64,000 nucleotides of DNA. Source: Aspidapion aeneum. Lineage: Eukaryota > Arthropoda > Insecta > Coleoptera > Brentidae. The stretch spans positions 55,655,471-55,719,470 of the forward strand of contig OY755046.1 of the NCBI GenBank assembly GCA_963576565.1. The letters run 5' to 3'. Below are positions 35,201 to 48,604 of this stretch, piece by piece. The notes under the pieces were generated by a model. It made no database searches. It worked only from the letters and a program-made list of their open reading frames with translations, and was not told the DNA's origin. Position 1 is the first letter of the stretch; every line of letters begins with the position of its first letter. A program made the position numbers and the translations under genes.

Positions 35201-38200
35201 TTGTGTAGTATCATCTGAAACGCAAAGATATATAAACATTTTTGAAATCGGAGCAACTTTTTTTTTATCGAAAAAATTAGGATCACCATAGCTTACACTA
35301 CTATTGTGTAGTATCATCTGAAACGCAAAGATATATAAAAGTTTTTGAAATCGGAGCAACTTTTTTTTATCGAAAAAATTAGGATCACCATAGCTTACAC
35401 TACTATTGTGTAGTATCATCTGAAACGCAAAGATATATAAAAAAATTTGAAATCGGAGCAACTTTTTTTTTCTCGAAAAAATTAGGATTACCATAGCTTA
35501 CACTACTATTATGTAGTATCATCTGAAACGCAAAGATATATAAAAAATTTTGAAATCGGAGCAACTTTTTTTTTATCGAAAAAATTAGGATCACCATAGC
35601 TTACACTACTATTGTATAGTATCATCTGAAACGCAAAGATAAATAAAAAATTTTGAAATCGGAGCAACTTTTTTTTTATCGAAAAAATTAGGATCACCAT
35701 AGCTTACACTACTATTGTGTAGTATCATCTGAAACGCAAAGATATATAAAAGTTTTTGAAATCGGAGCAACTTTTTTTTTATCGATAAAATTAGGATCAC
35801 CATAGCTTACACTACTATTGTGTAGTATCATCTGAAACGCAAAGATATATAAACATTTTTGAAATCGGAGCAACTTTTTTTTTATCGAAAAAATTAGGAT
35901 CACCATAGCTTACACTACTATTGTGTAGTATCATCTGAAACGCAAAGATATATAAAAGTTTTTGAAATCGGAGCAACTTTTTTTTATCGAAAAAATTAGG
36001 ATCACCATAGCTTACACTACTATTGTGTAGTATCATCTGAAACGCAAAGATATATAAAAAAATTTGAAATCGGAGCAACTTTTTTTTTCTCGAAAAAATT
36101 AGGATTACCATAGCTTACACTACTATTGTGTAGTATCATCTGAAACGCAAAGATATATAAAAATTTTTGAAATCGGAGCAACTTTTTTTTTATCGAAAAC
36201 ATTAGGATCACCATAGCTTACACTACTATTGTATAGTATCATCTGAAACGCAAAGATAAATAAAAATTTTTGAAATCGGAGCAACTTTTTTTTTATCGAA
36301 AAAATTAGGATCACCATAGCTTACACTACTATTGTGTAGTATCATCTGAAACGCAAAGATATATAAAAGTTTTTGAAATCGGAGCAACTTTTTTTTTATC
36401 GAAAAAATTAGGATCACCATAGCTTACACTACTATTGTGTAGTATCATCTGAAACGCAAAGATATATAAAAAATTTTGAAATCGGAGCAACTTTTTTTTT
36501 CTCGAAAAAATTAGGATTACCATAGCTTACACTACTATTGTGTAGTATCATCTGAAACGCAAAGATATATAAAAAAATTTGAAATCGGAGCAACTTTTTT
36601 TTTATCGATAAAATTAGGATCACCATAGCTTACACTACTATTGTGTAGTATCATCTGAAACGCAAAGATATATAAACATTTTTGAAATCGGAGCAACTTT
36701 TTTTTTATCGAAAAAATTAGGATCACCATAGCTTACACTACTATTGTGTAGTATCATCTGAAACGCAAAGATATATAAAAGTTTTTGAAATCGGAGCAAC
36801 TTTTTTTTATCGAAAAAATTAGGATCACCATAGCTTACACTACTATTGTGTAGTATCATCTGAAACGCAAAGATATATAAAAAAATTTGAAATCGGAGCA
36901 ACTTTTTTTTTCTCGAAAAAATTAGGATTACCATAGCTTACACTACTATTGTGTAGTATCATCTGAAACGCAAAGATATATAAAAATTTTTGAAATCGGA
37001 GCAACTTTTTTTTTATCGAAAACATTAGGATCACCATAGCTTACACTACTATTGTATAGTATCATCTGAAACGCAAAGATAAATAAAAATTTTTGAAATC
37101 GGAGCAACTTTTTTTTTATCGAAAAAATTAGGATCACCATAGCTTACACTACTATTGTGTAGTATCATCTGAAACGCAAAGATATATAAAAGTTTTTGAA
37201 ATCGGAGCAACTTTTTTTTTATCGAAAAAATTAGGATCACCATAGCTTACACTACTATTGTGTAGTATCATCTGAAACGCAAAGATATATAAAAAATTTT
37301 GAAATCGGAGCAACTTTTTTTTTCTCGAAAAAATTAGGATTACCATAGCTTACACTACTATTGTGTAGTATCATCTGAAACGCAAAGATATATAAAAAAA
37401 TTTGAAATCGGAGCAACTTTTTTTTTATCGAAAAAATTAGGATCACCATAGCTTACACTACTATTGTGTAGTATCATCTGAAACGCAAAGATATATAAAC
37501 ATTTTTGAAATCGGAGCAACTTTTTTTTTATCGAAAAAATTAGGATCACCATAGCTTACACTACTATTGTGTAGTATCATCTGAAACGCCAAGATATATA
37601 AAATTTTTTGAAATCGGAGCAACTTTTTTTTTATCGAAAAAATTAGGATCACCATAGCTTACACTACTATTGTGTAGTATCATCTGAAACGCAAGGATAA
37701 ATAAAAATTTTTGAAATCGGACCAACTTTTTTTTTATCGAAAAAATTAGGATCACCATAGCTTACACTACTATTGTGTAGTATCATCTGAAACGCAAAGA
37801 TATATAAAAAAATTTGAAATCGGAGCAACTTTTTTTTATCGAAAAAATTAGGATTACCATAGCTTACACTACTATTGTGTAGTATCATCTGAAACGCAAA
37901 GATATATAAAAAATTTTGAAATCGGAGCAACTTTTTTTTTATCGAAAAAATTAGGATTACCATAGCTTACACTACTATTGTGTAGTATCATCTGAAACGC
38001 AAAGATATATAAAAATTTTTGAAATCGGAGCAACTTTTTTTTTTATCGAAAAAATTAGGATCACCATAGCTTACACTACTATTGTGTAGTATCATCTGAA
38101 ACGCAAAAATATATAAAAAATTTTGAAATCGGAGCAACTTTTTTTTATCGAAAAAATTACAATCACCATAGCTAACACTACTATTGCGTAGTATCATCTG

Positions 38201-40573
38201 AAACGCCAAGATATATAAAAATTTTTGAAATCGGAGCAACTTTTTTTTTATCGAAAAAATTAGGATCATCATAGCTTACACTACTATTGTATAGTATCAT
38301 CTGAAACGCAAAGATAAATAAAAAAATTTGAAATCGGAGCAACTTTTTTTTTATCGAAAAAATTAGGATCACCATAGCTTACACTACTATTGTGTAGTAT
38401 CATCTGAAACGCAAAGATATATAAAAAATTTTGAAATCGGAGCAACTTTTTTTTTATCGATAAAATTAGGATCACCATAGCTTACACTACTATTGTGTAG
38501 TATCATCTGAAACGCAAAGATATATAAAAATTTTTGAAATCGGAGCAACTTTTTTTTATCGAAAAAATTAGGATCACCATAGCTTACACTACTATTGTGT
38601 AGTATCATCTGAAACGCAAAGATATATAAAAATTTTTGAAATCGGAGCAACTTTTTTTTTATCGAAAAAATTAGGATTACCATAGCTTACACTACTATTG
38701 TGTAGTATCATCTGAAACGCAAATATATATATAAACATTTTTGAAATCGGAACAACTTTTTTTTATCGAAAAAATTAGGATCACCATAGCTTCCACTACT
38801 ATTGTGTAGTATCATCTGAAACGCAAAGATATATTAAAATTTTTGAAATCGGAGCAACTTTTTTTTATCGAAAAAATTAGGATCACCATAGCTTACACTA
38901 CTATTGTGTAGTATCATCTGAAACGCAAAGATATATAAAAATTTTTGAAATCGGAGCAACTTTTTTTTATCGAAAAAATTAGGATCACCATAGCTTACAC
39001 TACTATTGTGTAGTATCATCTGAAACGCCAAGATATATAAAATTTTTTGAAATCGGAGCAACTTTTTTTTTATCGAAAAAATTAGGATCACCATAGCTTA
39101 CACTACTATTGTGTAGTATCATCTGAAACGCCAAGATATATAAAATTTTTTGAAATCGGAGCAACTTTTTTTTTATCGAAAAAGTTAGGATCACCATAGC
39201 TTACACTACTATTGTGTAGTATCATCTGAAACGCAAAGATATATAAAAAAATTTGAAATCGGAGCAACTTTTTTTTTATCGAAAAAATTAGGATCACCAT
39301 AGCTTACACTACTATTGTGTAGTATCATTGAAACGCAAAGATATATAAAAAATTTTGAAATCGGAGCAACTTTTTTTTTTATCGAAAAAATTAGGATCAC
39401 CATAGCTTACACTACTATTGTGTAGTATCATCTGAAACGCAAAGATATATAAAAAATTTTGAAATCGGAGCAACTTTTTTTTTATCGAAAAAATTAGGAT
39501 CACCATAGCTTACACTACTATTGTGTAGTATCATCTGAAACGCAAAGATATATAAAAATTTTTGAAATCGGAGCAACTTTTTTTTTATCGAAAAAATTAG
39601 GATCACCATAGCTTACACTACTATTGTGTAGTATCATCTGAAACGCAAAGATATATAAAAAATTTTGAAATCGGAGCAACTTTTTTCTTGAAAAAATTAG
39701 GATCACCATAGCTTACACTACTATTGTGTAGTATTATCTGAAACGCAAAGATATATAAAAAATTTTGAAATCGGAGCAACTTTTTTTTTATCGAAAAAAT
39801 TAGGATCGCCATAGCTTACACTACTATTGTGTAGTATCATCTGAAACGCATAGATATATAAACATTTTTGAAATCGGAGCAACTTTTCTTTTATCGAAAA
39901 AATTAGGATCACCATAGCTTACACTACTATTGTGTAGTATCATCTGAAACGCAAAGATATATAAAAAATTTTGAAATCTGAGCAACTTTTTTTTTATCGA
40001 AAAAATTAGGATCACCATAGCTTACACTACTATTGTGTAGTATCATCTGAAACGCAAAGATATATAAAAAATTTTGAAATCGGAGCAACTTTTTTTTATC
40101 GAAAATATTAGGATCACCATAGCTTACACTACTATTGTGTAGTATCATCTGAAACGCAAAGATATATAAAAATTTTTGAAATCGGAGCAACTTTTTTTTA
40201 TCGAAAATATTAGGATCACCATAGCTTACACTACTATTGTGTAGTATCATCTGAAACGCAAAGATATATAAAAAAATTTGAAATCGGAGCAACATTTTTT
40301 TTTTGGAAAAAATTAGGATCACCATAGCTTACACTACTTGAGAAGTATCATCTGAAACGCAAAGATATATAAAAATTTTTGAAATCGGAGCACCTTTTTT
40401 TTATCGAAAAAATTAGGATCACCATAGCTTACACTACTATTGTGTAGTACCATCTGAAACGCAAAGATATATAAAAAAATTTGAAATCGGAGCAACTTTT
40501 TTTTTATCGAAAAAATTAGGATCACCATAGCTTACACTACTATTGTGTAGTATCATCTGAAACGCCAAGATAT
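29160..40573 (+). repeat. 103-bp satellite array, block 2 (~111 monomers)
   Basis: Continuous head-to-tail monomers of 102-103 bp, differing mainly in T-run length and in a few variant positions (GCC for GCA before AGATAT; ATAAATAAA for ATATATAAA; CTCGA for ATCGA; GATTACC for GATCACC). Variant combinations repeat in blocks, showing higher-order structure. The last monomers carry a CTACTTGAGAAG variant (about 40336) that recurs at about 44420. Confidence 0.97.
35815..37460 (+). repeat. 8-monomer higher-order repeat (823 bp), two copies
   Basis: 35815-36637 and 36638-37460 carry the same series of monomer variants at an offset of 823 bp. A shorter relative precedes at about 35198. Confidence 0.8.
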
Positions 40574-41615
40574 TGTTACAAATTTAAGTTATTTAAATTT
40601 TATAGTTAGAATTTATTTAGGTTTAGTGTAGTATTAGGTTGACGTATTTCATGGTTGTATTCTTAATCTAGGTTTTAGTTGCGTTATCTGTGACGAACCG
40701 ATATGTGAACGGTCCGGCTCCAGAAAATGGCGGAATGATTCGGAATCGTACAAAGATGGAAAATTCTCGAATTGTAGGCAGACCCTCATATATAGGGCCG
40801 GACGTCGTGCATCGGGGAGTCAGAGATAACCAATGGTAGTGATCGCTAGATGTTAACGCGATGTTAATAGGCGTATTAAAGTAGTGAATTATTAGCAAGT
40901 TATTAGTAAGTTTAACAGCGTGTTTTTGTACGTAATTTATGGGAATAAATTGACGTATCGTTTTCAACAATTGCGAGTTTTAAGTTGTCGTTGTGAACCC
41001 GTAACAATTGGTGTCAGAAGTGGGATTAAAAGAAATAAATAGTTCAAAGACTATCCTTACATAGTACCACCGGCTAGGACAATTGAAAAGAAGAACAGTA
41101 AGTGATTTTGCCAGAATATTCAGAACTGAATAGTGCAAAGACTACCCTTACATAGTACCAACGGCTAGGACAATTGGACAGAAAAACAGTAAGTGATTTT
41201 TCCAGAATATTCGAAGAAGTTCGATATTGATTTATTCAAAAACCAAAAGAGATATTTAAGAATCGACTTCGATATTAGCTTAGTTAGTTAAAAAGTAAGA
41301 ATTAGAAAGAATTTCTAGAATATTCCATCACTTTCTACGACGCTCTATTCGAAAACCAGAAGAAATATCCAAAAAGAGACTTCGACAGTAGCTCAGTTAT
41401 TTTAAAAGTAAGAATTAGAAATTATTTCTAGAATATTCCATAACATTCTACGACGGTCTATTCGAGAACCAAAAGAGATAATCAAAAAGTGACTTCTACA
41501 TTTGCCTAGTAGCAGAAAGAGTAGCATTTTCCAGTATATTCCAGAACATTCCATTAGGTTCTATTTAAGAATTGGAAGAGATATTGAAAAACCGACTTCG
41601 ACATTCGCGTTATAA
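40574..41615 (+). mobile_element. Truncated Ty3/gypsy copy: LTR plus leader, embedded in satellite
   Basis: A 433-bp LTR (40574-41006, TGTTAC...GTAACA) is followed by the primer-binding-site region and about 600 bp of leader, stopping at CGCGTTATAA where satellite-like DNA resumes. It matches 44759-45800 with few differences. The left border (GCCAAGATAT before TGTTAC) is identical to that of the full element, so it is most simply a duplicate made with the array. Confidence 0.9.
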
Positions 41616-44600
41616 AATTAAAATTAGGATCACCATAGCTTGCTTACACTACTATTGTGTAGTATCATCTGAAACGCAAAGATATATAAAAATTTTTGAA
41701 ATCGGAGCAACTTTTTTTTATCGAAAAAATTAGGATCACCATAGCTTGCTTACACTACTATTGTGTAGTATCATCTGAAACGCAAAGATATATAAAAATT
41801 TTTGAAATCGGAGCTACTTTTTTTTTATCGAAAAAATTAGGATCACCATAGCTTACACTACTATTGTGTAGTATCATCTGAAACGCAAAGATATATAAAA
41901 AATTTTGAAATCGGAGCAACTTTTTTTTTATCGAAAAAGTTAGGATCACCATAGCTTACACTACTATTGTGTAGTATCATCTGAAACGCAAAGATATATA
42001 AAAATTTTTGAAATCGGAGCAACTTTTTTTTTATCGAAAAAATTAGGATCACCATAGCTTATACTACTATTGTGTAGTATCATTGAAACGCAAAGATATA
42101 TAAAAATTTTTGAAATCGGAGCAACTTTTTTTTTTATCGAAAAAATTAGGATCACCATAGCTTACACTACTATTGTGTAGTATCATCTGAAACGCAAAGA
42201 TATATAAAAATTTTTGAAATCGGAGCAACTTTTTTTTATCGAAAAAATTAGGATCACCATAGCTTACACTACTATTGTGTAGTATCATCTGAAACGCAAA
42301 GATATATAAAAAATTTTGAAATCGGAGCAACTTTTTTTTATCGAAAAAATTAGGATCACCATAGCTTACACTACTATTGTGTAGTATCATCTGAAACGCA
42401 AAGATATATAAAAATTTTTGAAATCGGAGCAACTTTTTTCTTGAAAAAATTAGGATCACCATAGCTTACACTACTATTGTGTAGTATTATCTGAAACGCA
42501 AAGATATATAAAAAATTTTGAAATCGGAGCAACTTTTTTTTTATCGAAAAAATTAGGATCGCCATAGCTTACACTACTATTGTGTAGTATCATCTGAAAC
42601 GCATAGATATATAAACATTTTTGAAATCGGAGCAACTTTTTTTTTATCGAAAAAATTAGGATCACCATAGCTTACACTACTATTGTGTAGTATCATCTGA
42701 AACGCAAAGATATATAAAAAATTTTGAAATCGGAGCAACTTTTTTTTTATCGAAAAAATTAGGATCACCATAGCTTACACTACTATTGTGTAGTATCATC
42801 TGAAACGCAAAGATATATAAAAATTTTTGAAATCGGAGCAACTTTTTTTTATCGAAAATATTAGGATCACCATAGCTTACACTACTATTGTGTAGTATCA
42901 TCTGAAACGCCAAGATATATAAAAATTTTTGAAATCGGAGCAACTTTTTTTTATCGAAAAAATTAGGATCACCATAGCTTACACTACTATTGTGTAGTAT
43001 CATCTGAAACGCAAAGTTATATAAAAGTTTTTGAAATCGGAGCAACTTTTTTTTTATCGAAAAAATTAGGATCACCATAGCTTACACTACTATTGTGTAG
43101 TATCATCTGAAACGCAAAGATATATAAAAATTTTTGAAATCGGAGCAACTTTTTTTTTTATCGAAAAAATTAGGATCACCATAGCTTAAACTACTATTGT
43201 GTAGTATCATCTGAAACGCAAAGATATATAAAAAATTTTGAAATCGGAGCAACTTTTTTCTTGAAAAAATTAGGATCACCATAGCTTACACTACTATTGT
43301 GTAGTATTATCTGAAACGCAAAGATATATAAAAAATTTTGAAATCGGAGCAACTTTTTTTTTATCGAAAAAATTAGGATCGCCATAGCTTACACTACTAT
43401 TGTGTAGTATCATCTGAAACGCATAGATATATAAACATTTTTGAAATCGGAGCAACTTTTTTTTTATCGAAAAAATTAGGATCACCATAGCTTACACTAC
43501 TATTGTGTAGTATCATCTGAAACGCAAAGATATATAAAAATTTTTGAAATCGGAGCAACTTTTTTCTTGAAAAAATTAGGATCACCATAGCTTACACTAC
43601 TATTGTGTAGTATTATCTGAAACGCAAAGATATATAAAGAATTTTGAAATCGGAGCAACTTTTTTTTTATCGAAAAAATTAGGATCGCCATAGCTTACAC
43701 TACTATTGTGTAGTATCATCTGAAACGCATAGATATATAAACATTTTTGAAATCGGAGCAACTTTTTTTTTATCGAAAAAATTAGGATCACCATAGCTTA
43801 CACTACTATTGTGTAGTATCATCTGAAACGCAAAGATATATAAAAAATTTTGAAATCGGAGCAACTTTTTTTTTATCGAAAAAATTAGGATCACCATAGC
43901 TTACACTACTATTGTGTAGTATCATCTGAAACGCAAAGATATATAAAAATTTTTGAAATCGGAGCAACTTTTTTTTATCGAAAATATTAGGATCACCATA
44001 GCTTACACTACTATTGTGTAGTATCATCTGAAACGCCAAGATATATAAAAATTTTTGAAATCGGAGCAACTTTTTTTTATCGAAAAAATTAGGATCACCA
44101 TAGCTTACACTACTATTGTGTAGTATCATCTGAAACGCAAAGTTATATAAAAGTTTTTGAAATCGGAGCAACTTTTTTTTTATCGAAAAAATTAGGATCA
44201 CCATAGCTTACACTACTATTGTGTAGTATCATCTGAAACGCAAAGATATATAAAAATTTTTGAAATCGGAGCAACTTTTTTTTTATCGAAAAAATTAGGA
44301 TCACCATAGCTTAAACTACTATTGTGTAGTATCATCTGAAACGCAAAGATATATAAAAAAATTTGAAATCGGAGCAACTTTTTTTATCGAAAAAATTAGG
44401 ATCACCATAGCTTACACTACTTGAGAAGTATCATCTGAAACGCAAAGATATATAAAAATTTTTGAAATCGGAGCAACTTTTTTTTATCGAAAAAATTAGG
44501 ATCACCATAGCTTACACTACTATTGTGTAGTACCATCTGAAACGCAAAGATATATAAAAAAATTTGAAATCGGAGCAACTTTTTTTTTATCGAAAAAATT

Positions 44601-44758
44601 AGGATCACCATAGCTTACACTACTATTGTGTAGTATCATCTGAAACGCAAAGATATATAAAAAATTTTGAAATCGGAGCAACTTTTTTTTATCGAAAAAA
44701 TTAGGATCACCATAGCTTACACTACTATTGTGTAGTATCATCTGAAACGCCAAGATAT
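41616..44758 (+). repeat. 103-bp satellite array, block 3 (~30 monomers)
   Basis: The first two monomers carry an extra GCTT (ATAGCTTGCTTACAC). An 11-monomer block (1,126 bp) is tandemly repeated: the variants of 42374-43078 recur at 43500-44204. The block ends at the LTR element. Confidence 0.95.
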
Positions 44759-45191
44759 TGTTACAAATTTAAGTTATTTAAATTTTATAGTTAGAATTTA
44801 TTTAGGTTTAGTGTAGTATTAGGTTGACGTATTTCATGGTTGTATTCTTAATCTAGGTTTTAGTTGCGTTATCTGTGACGAACTGATATGTGAACGGTCC
44901 GGCTCCAGAAAATGGCGGAATGATTCGGAATCGTACAAAGATGGAAAATTCTCGAATTGTAGGCAGACCCTCATATATAGGGCCGGACGTCGTGCATCGG
45001 GGAGTCAGAGATAACCAATGGTAGTGATCGCTAGATGTTAACGCGATGTTAATAGGCGTATTAAAGTAGTGAATTATTAGCAAGTTATTAGTAAGTTTAA
45101 GTGCGTGTTTTTGTACGTAATTTATGGGAATAAATTGACGTATCGTTTTCAACAATTGCGAGTTTTAAGTTGTCGTTGTGAACCCGTAACA
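44759..45191 (+). repeat. 5' LTR (433 bp)
   Basis: Begins TGTTACAAATTT and ends CCCGTAACA, with 6-bp inverted termini TGTTAC/GTAACA. Confidence 0.95.
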
Positions 45192-45210
45192 ATTGGTGTC
45201 AGAAGTGGGA
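45192..45210 (+). promoter_or_regulatory. Primer binding site of the LTR element
   Basis: ATTGGTGTCAGAAGTGGGA follows the LTR end directly, with the TGG start typical of a site that pairs with a tRNA 3' CCA end. I do not assign the tRNA. Confidence 0.75.
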
Positions 45211-45836
45211 TTAAAAGAAATAAATAGTGCAAAGACTATCCTTACATAGTACCACCGGCTAGGACAATTGAAAAGAAGAACAGTAAGTGATTTTGCCAGA
45301 ATATTCAGAACTGAATAGTGCAAAGACTACCCTTACATAGTACCAACGGCTAGGACAATTGGACAGAAAAACAGTAAGTGATTTTTCCAGAATATTCGAA
45401 GAAGTTCGATATTGATTTATTCAAAAACCAAAAGAGATATTTAAGAATCGACTTCGATATTAGCTTAGTTAGTTAAAAAGTAAGAATTAGAAAGAATTTC
45501 TAGAATATTCCATCACTTTCTACGACGCTCTATTCGAAAACCAGAAGAAATATCCAAAAAGAGACTTCGACAGTAGCTCAGTTATTTTAAAAGTAAGAAT
45601 TAGAAATTATTTCTAGAATATTCCATAACATTCTACGACGGTCTATTCGAGAACCAAAAGAGATAATCAAAAAGTGACTTCTACATTTGCCTAGTAGCAG
45701 AAAGAGTAGCATTTTCCAGTATATTCCAGAACATTCCATTAGGTTCTATTTAAGAATTGGAAGAGATATTGAAAAACCGACTTCGACATTCGCGTTATAA
45801 CCCTAAAATAAACGTTTTAAGTGATTTATCAGGAAG

Positions 45837-47027
45837 TTGATGCTTACTAGACAAGGATCAGCAAAGATGGAAGATCTAACTAAAATGATGCAGGCTCTCG
45901 CAGCTCAAATGGCTCAAAACCAGAACGATATAAGACAGACCATGGAACAAAACCAGAACGATATGCAGGAAAACTTTGACCAAATAAAGAGCAACTCCGA
46001 ACAGCTGAGAGAAGAGTTTAAGACTGCAACCGAAGATCTTAAGGAAGAAATAACTCAAAGAATGCATAGTGTGGAACAAAAGGTACAAAATAAATTGCAG
46101 AATGTAGAAGAAAAGGTACATAATGTTGAAGAAAAGGTACAGAATGTTAGGGAAGAAATTTTTCAAACCATGGAAGAAAAATTCCAGGACGTGTCAAAAC
46201 AGCTTATACAGCTCCAAAAAGAACACGACAAAATGAAAGCTCAGGGATGTGTTGTGAATTCTAACCAAAACATTAAGTCTCCAAATTTCGATGGTACGTC
46301 TTCCTGGTCTACTTACAAACAACAGTTTGAAGCTGCCGCTGCTGCAAATGGTTGGGATGATAAGGAAAAAGCTAGAGCATTGTTAGTAGCTCTACGAGAA
46401 CCTGCTCTGGGACTTTTACGGTCCATTCCAGTCGAACAAAAACAGAATTATAACGCTTTAGTGGCAGCGTTAGAAAGAAGGTATGGAGACGAACACTTGC
46501 GAAATTTACATTGGCCAGAATTAAATATTCGTCAGCAAAGACCAGGAGAATCATTGCAAGAGTATGAAACAGATATTAGGAGGCTGATGTATTTAGCTTA
46601 CCCAGAAATGCCAGAAAATTACAGAGATCCCTTCACGGTAGATCGCTTTATTAACGGATTACGAGACTCGGACATAGCAAAGTTACTTCGTCGAGAACGC
46701 TTCCATAATAGCAGTGAAGTGTTGATTCAAGCCCTTGAAATCGAATCATCAAATAATATGTCTAGGCCAAAAGTAAGAGCTGTTTCAATTCAGGAGGGAG
46801 AAGAAATGAGCAATGGACATGAGGTCAACTTAAAAACGCTAAACCAAATGTTTCAATCACTGATAGAGAAGCTTGACTCTTTGAAAGAAAGCAGACGATC
46901 CCCTCCAAATGTAAAGTGTTTCAGATGCGGACGTACAGGGCATATTCAACGCGATTCTCGTGTCCAAATGAGGTCTCGCTCACCATCTAGTGGGACAGAG
47001 TACCGAAGAAGAGATCAGGAAAACTAA
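45837..47027 (+). CDS. Gag protein of the Ty3/gypsy element
   Basis: 396 residues. Residues about 10-135 are rich in Gln, Glu, Lys and Asn with repeated EEKVQNV units, predicting a long coiled coil. A retrotransposon gag core follows (W-x-x-Y-x-x-QF near residue 160; ALERRYG; RPGESLQEYETDI; FINGL). Near the end sits a zinc knuckle CFRCGRTGHIQRD whose fourth ligand is Ser instead of Cys in this copy. Gag would form the capsid-like particle. It overlaps the pol frame, which lies in the -1 frame and is open from 46991, so frameshifting is the likely route to Gag-Pol. The start could also be the ATG at 45867. Confidence 0.85.
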   Translation: MMLTRQGSAKMEDLTKMMQALAAQMAQNQNDIRQTMEQNQNDMQENFDQIKSNSEQLREEFKTATEDLKEEITQRMHSVEQKVQNKLQNVEEKVHNVEEKVQNVREEIFQTMEEKFQDVSKQLIQLQKEHDKMKAQGCVVNSNQNIKSPNFDGTSSWSTYKQQFEAAAAANGWDDKEKARALLVALREPALGLLRSIPVEQKQNYNALVAALERRYGDEHLRNLHWPELNIRQQRPGESLQEYETDIRRLMYLAYPEMPENYRDPFTVDRFINGLRDSDIAKLLRRERFHNSSEVLIQALEIESSNNMSRPKVRAVSIQEGEEMSNGHEVNLKTLNQMFQSLIEKLDSLKESRRSPPNVKCFRCGRTGHIQRDSRVQMRSRSPSSGTEYRRRDQEN

Positions 47028-48604
47028 AACTAGTCAACGCAGAGGAGCGGGTGTTGGCTAATGAGAATTTAGCCCCCAAAATTTACTCTATCAAGAGCTT
47101 AAAACATACTGCTGACAGTCTTAACATCGACGGACTTAATAATGGAAGAAAAGTTAATATAACAGTAGACACTGGTGCTGCCATATCATTGCTTAAGTTC
47201 AAAATTGCAACGAGATATAAAATTCGACCAACAGAAAAGAAAATAACACTTAAGACTGTGACTGGAGAATCCGCCGACGTGTTGGGGCAGACAGACATAG
47301 ACCTACAGCTGGGGAGGTTGAAGATTCGCCACTCGGTATTAGTTGCAGACATAGAAGACGAATTTATTTTGGGAATGGACTTGATAAGTAAACATGGATT
47401 TGCGTTTGATAATAAACTTAATGCCCTAATATTTGGGAACGAAGAGTTCATTTTGTCAAATAGTCACATCAATAAAGAACCAATAAAGGTGGTGGCAGTA
47501 TGCACAACAAGACTAGTCGGTAACCGTGAGACCATAATTTTTGGGAGGCTAGAAAGTAAAACATCAAGCTGCGTCGGACTCATAAGCCAACAAAATACAC
47601 CCAACACCTACCTCGTTGCAAAATCACTAGTTAAAACCGATAAAGACATCCCGATTAGAGTCGCCAATATTTTCCCAAATAGTGTCAAAATTAATAAGGG
47701 GGAGGTGGTAGCATTATTTGAACCAGTACAGAAAGTAACAAGATGTGAAGAGCCAACTTCCAAGGATACAAGCAAGTTACCAATGGAGGTACTTCAGCAA
47801 TTTGAGTCAACTTGGCAACATCTCACTCCAGAAGAATTTATTAAAGCGAGAGAGTTTATAGAAGAACAAAGTAATATCTTCGAAACTAGGAGTAGTTCGG
47901 GACGCACAAACCTCATTCAACATGCTATCAACACTGGCGATGCCCAACCGATAAGACAGCCCCCAAGAAGACTACCAATGGCCAAGCAAGAAGAAGTTCA
48001 CAATCTCATTAATAAAATGCTCAGCGACGGTGTTATTGAAGAGTCATCAAGTCCTTGGTCATCTCCTGTGGTGTTGGTCACTAAAAAGGATGGAAGTACT
48101 AGATTTTGTGTCGACTACAGGAAACTTAACGATGTGACCAAGAAAGATAGTTACCCACTGCCAAGAATAGACGACACATTAACAACGTTGGCAGGATCAT
48201 ATTGGTTTTCTACTCTTGACCTGAAAAGTGGGTATTGGCAAGTAGGAATCTTTGAAAGAGATAAAGAGAAGACTGCATTCTCTGCTGGAAGTGGACTTTA
48301 TCAGTTTAATGTGATGCCATTTGGCCTGTGCAATGCCCCAGCTACATTTGAAAGACTAATGGAAGTCGTTCTACGAGGCCTTACTTGGAAAACCTGCTTA
48401 GTCTATTTGGATGATGTCATAGTAATGGGAAAATCATTTGAAGATCATCTAGACAATTTACGAGAAGTATTTTCAAGAATCAGGAACGCAAATCTTAAAC
48501 TAAACTCAAAAAAGTGTTTTCTATTCCAAAAAAAGTTGAGTTCTTGGGTCACGTCGTTTCCTGTAAAGGCATCCATACCGACGAAAAAAAGTTACAAGCA
48601 ATAA
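46991..48604 (+). pseudogene. Pol, first part: aspartic protease and reverse transcriptase
   Basis: Open from 46991, with the first ATG at 47051. The protease has TVDTGAAISLL (active-site DTGA) and ILGMDLISKHG. The reverse transcriptase follows: VLVTKKDGSTRFCVDYRKLN, STLDLKSGYWQV, MPFGLCNAPATFERLM and VYLDDVIV with the catalytic YLDD. The frame is lost at an A-run near 48528-48534, where one extra base throws translation out of register, leaving 18 unrelated residues before a stop. The remaining pol domains continue in the next frame. Confidence 0.9.

Noticed and set aside
40574..41615. A solo LTR or an independent second insertion
   Set aside because: The leader is present, and the flanking satellite variants and junction equal those of the full element, so duplication fits better.
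44853..45155. 100-codon minus-strand frame, also present at 40668-40970 and 50845-51147
   Set aside because: It lies wholly inside the LTR and recurs only because the LTR does; no domain is recognisable.
45876..46166. Minus-strand frame rich in Phe and Leu
   Set aside because: Antisense to the Gln/Glu/Lys-rich coiled coil of gag.
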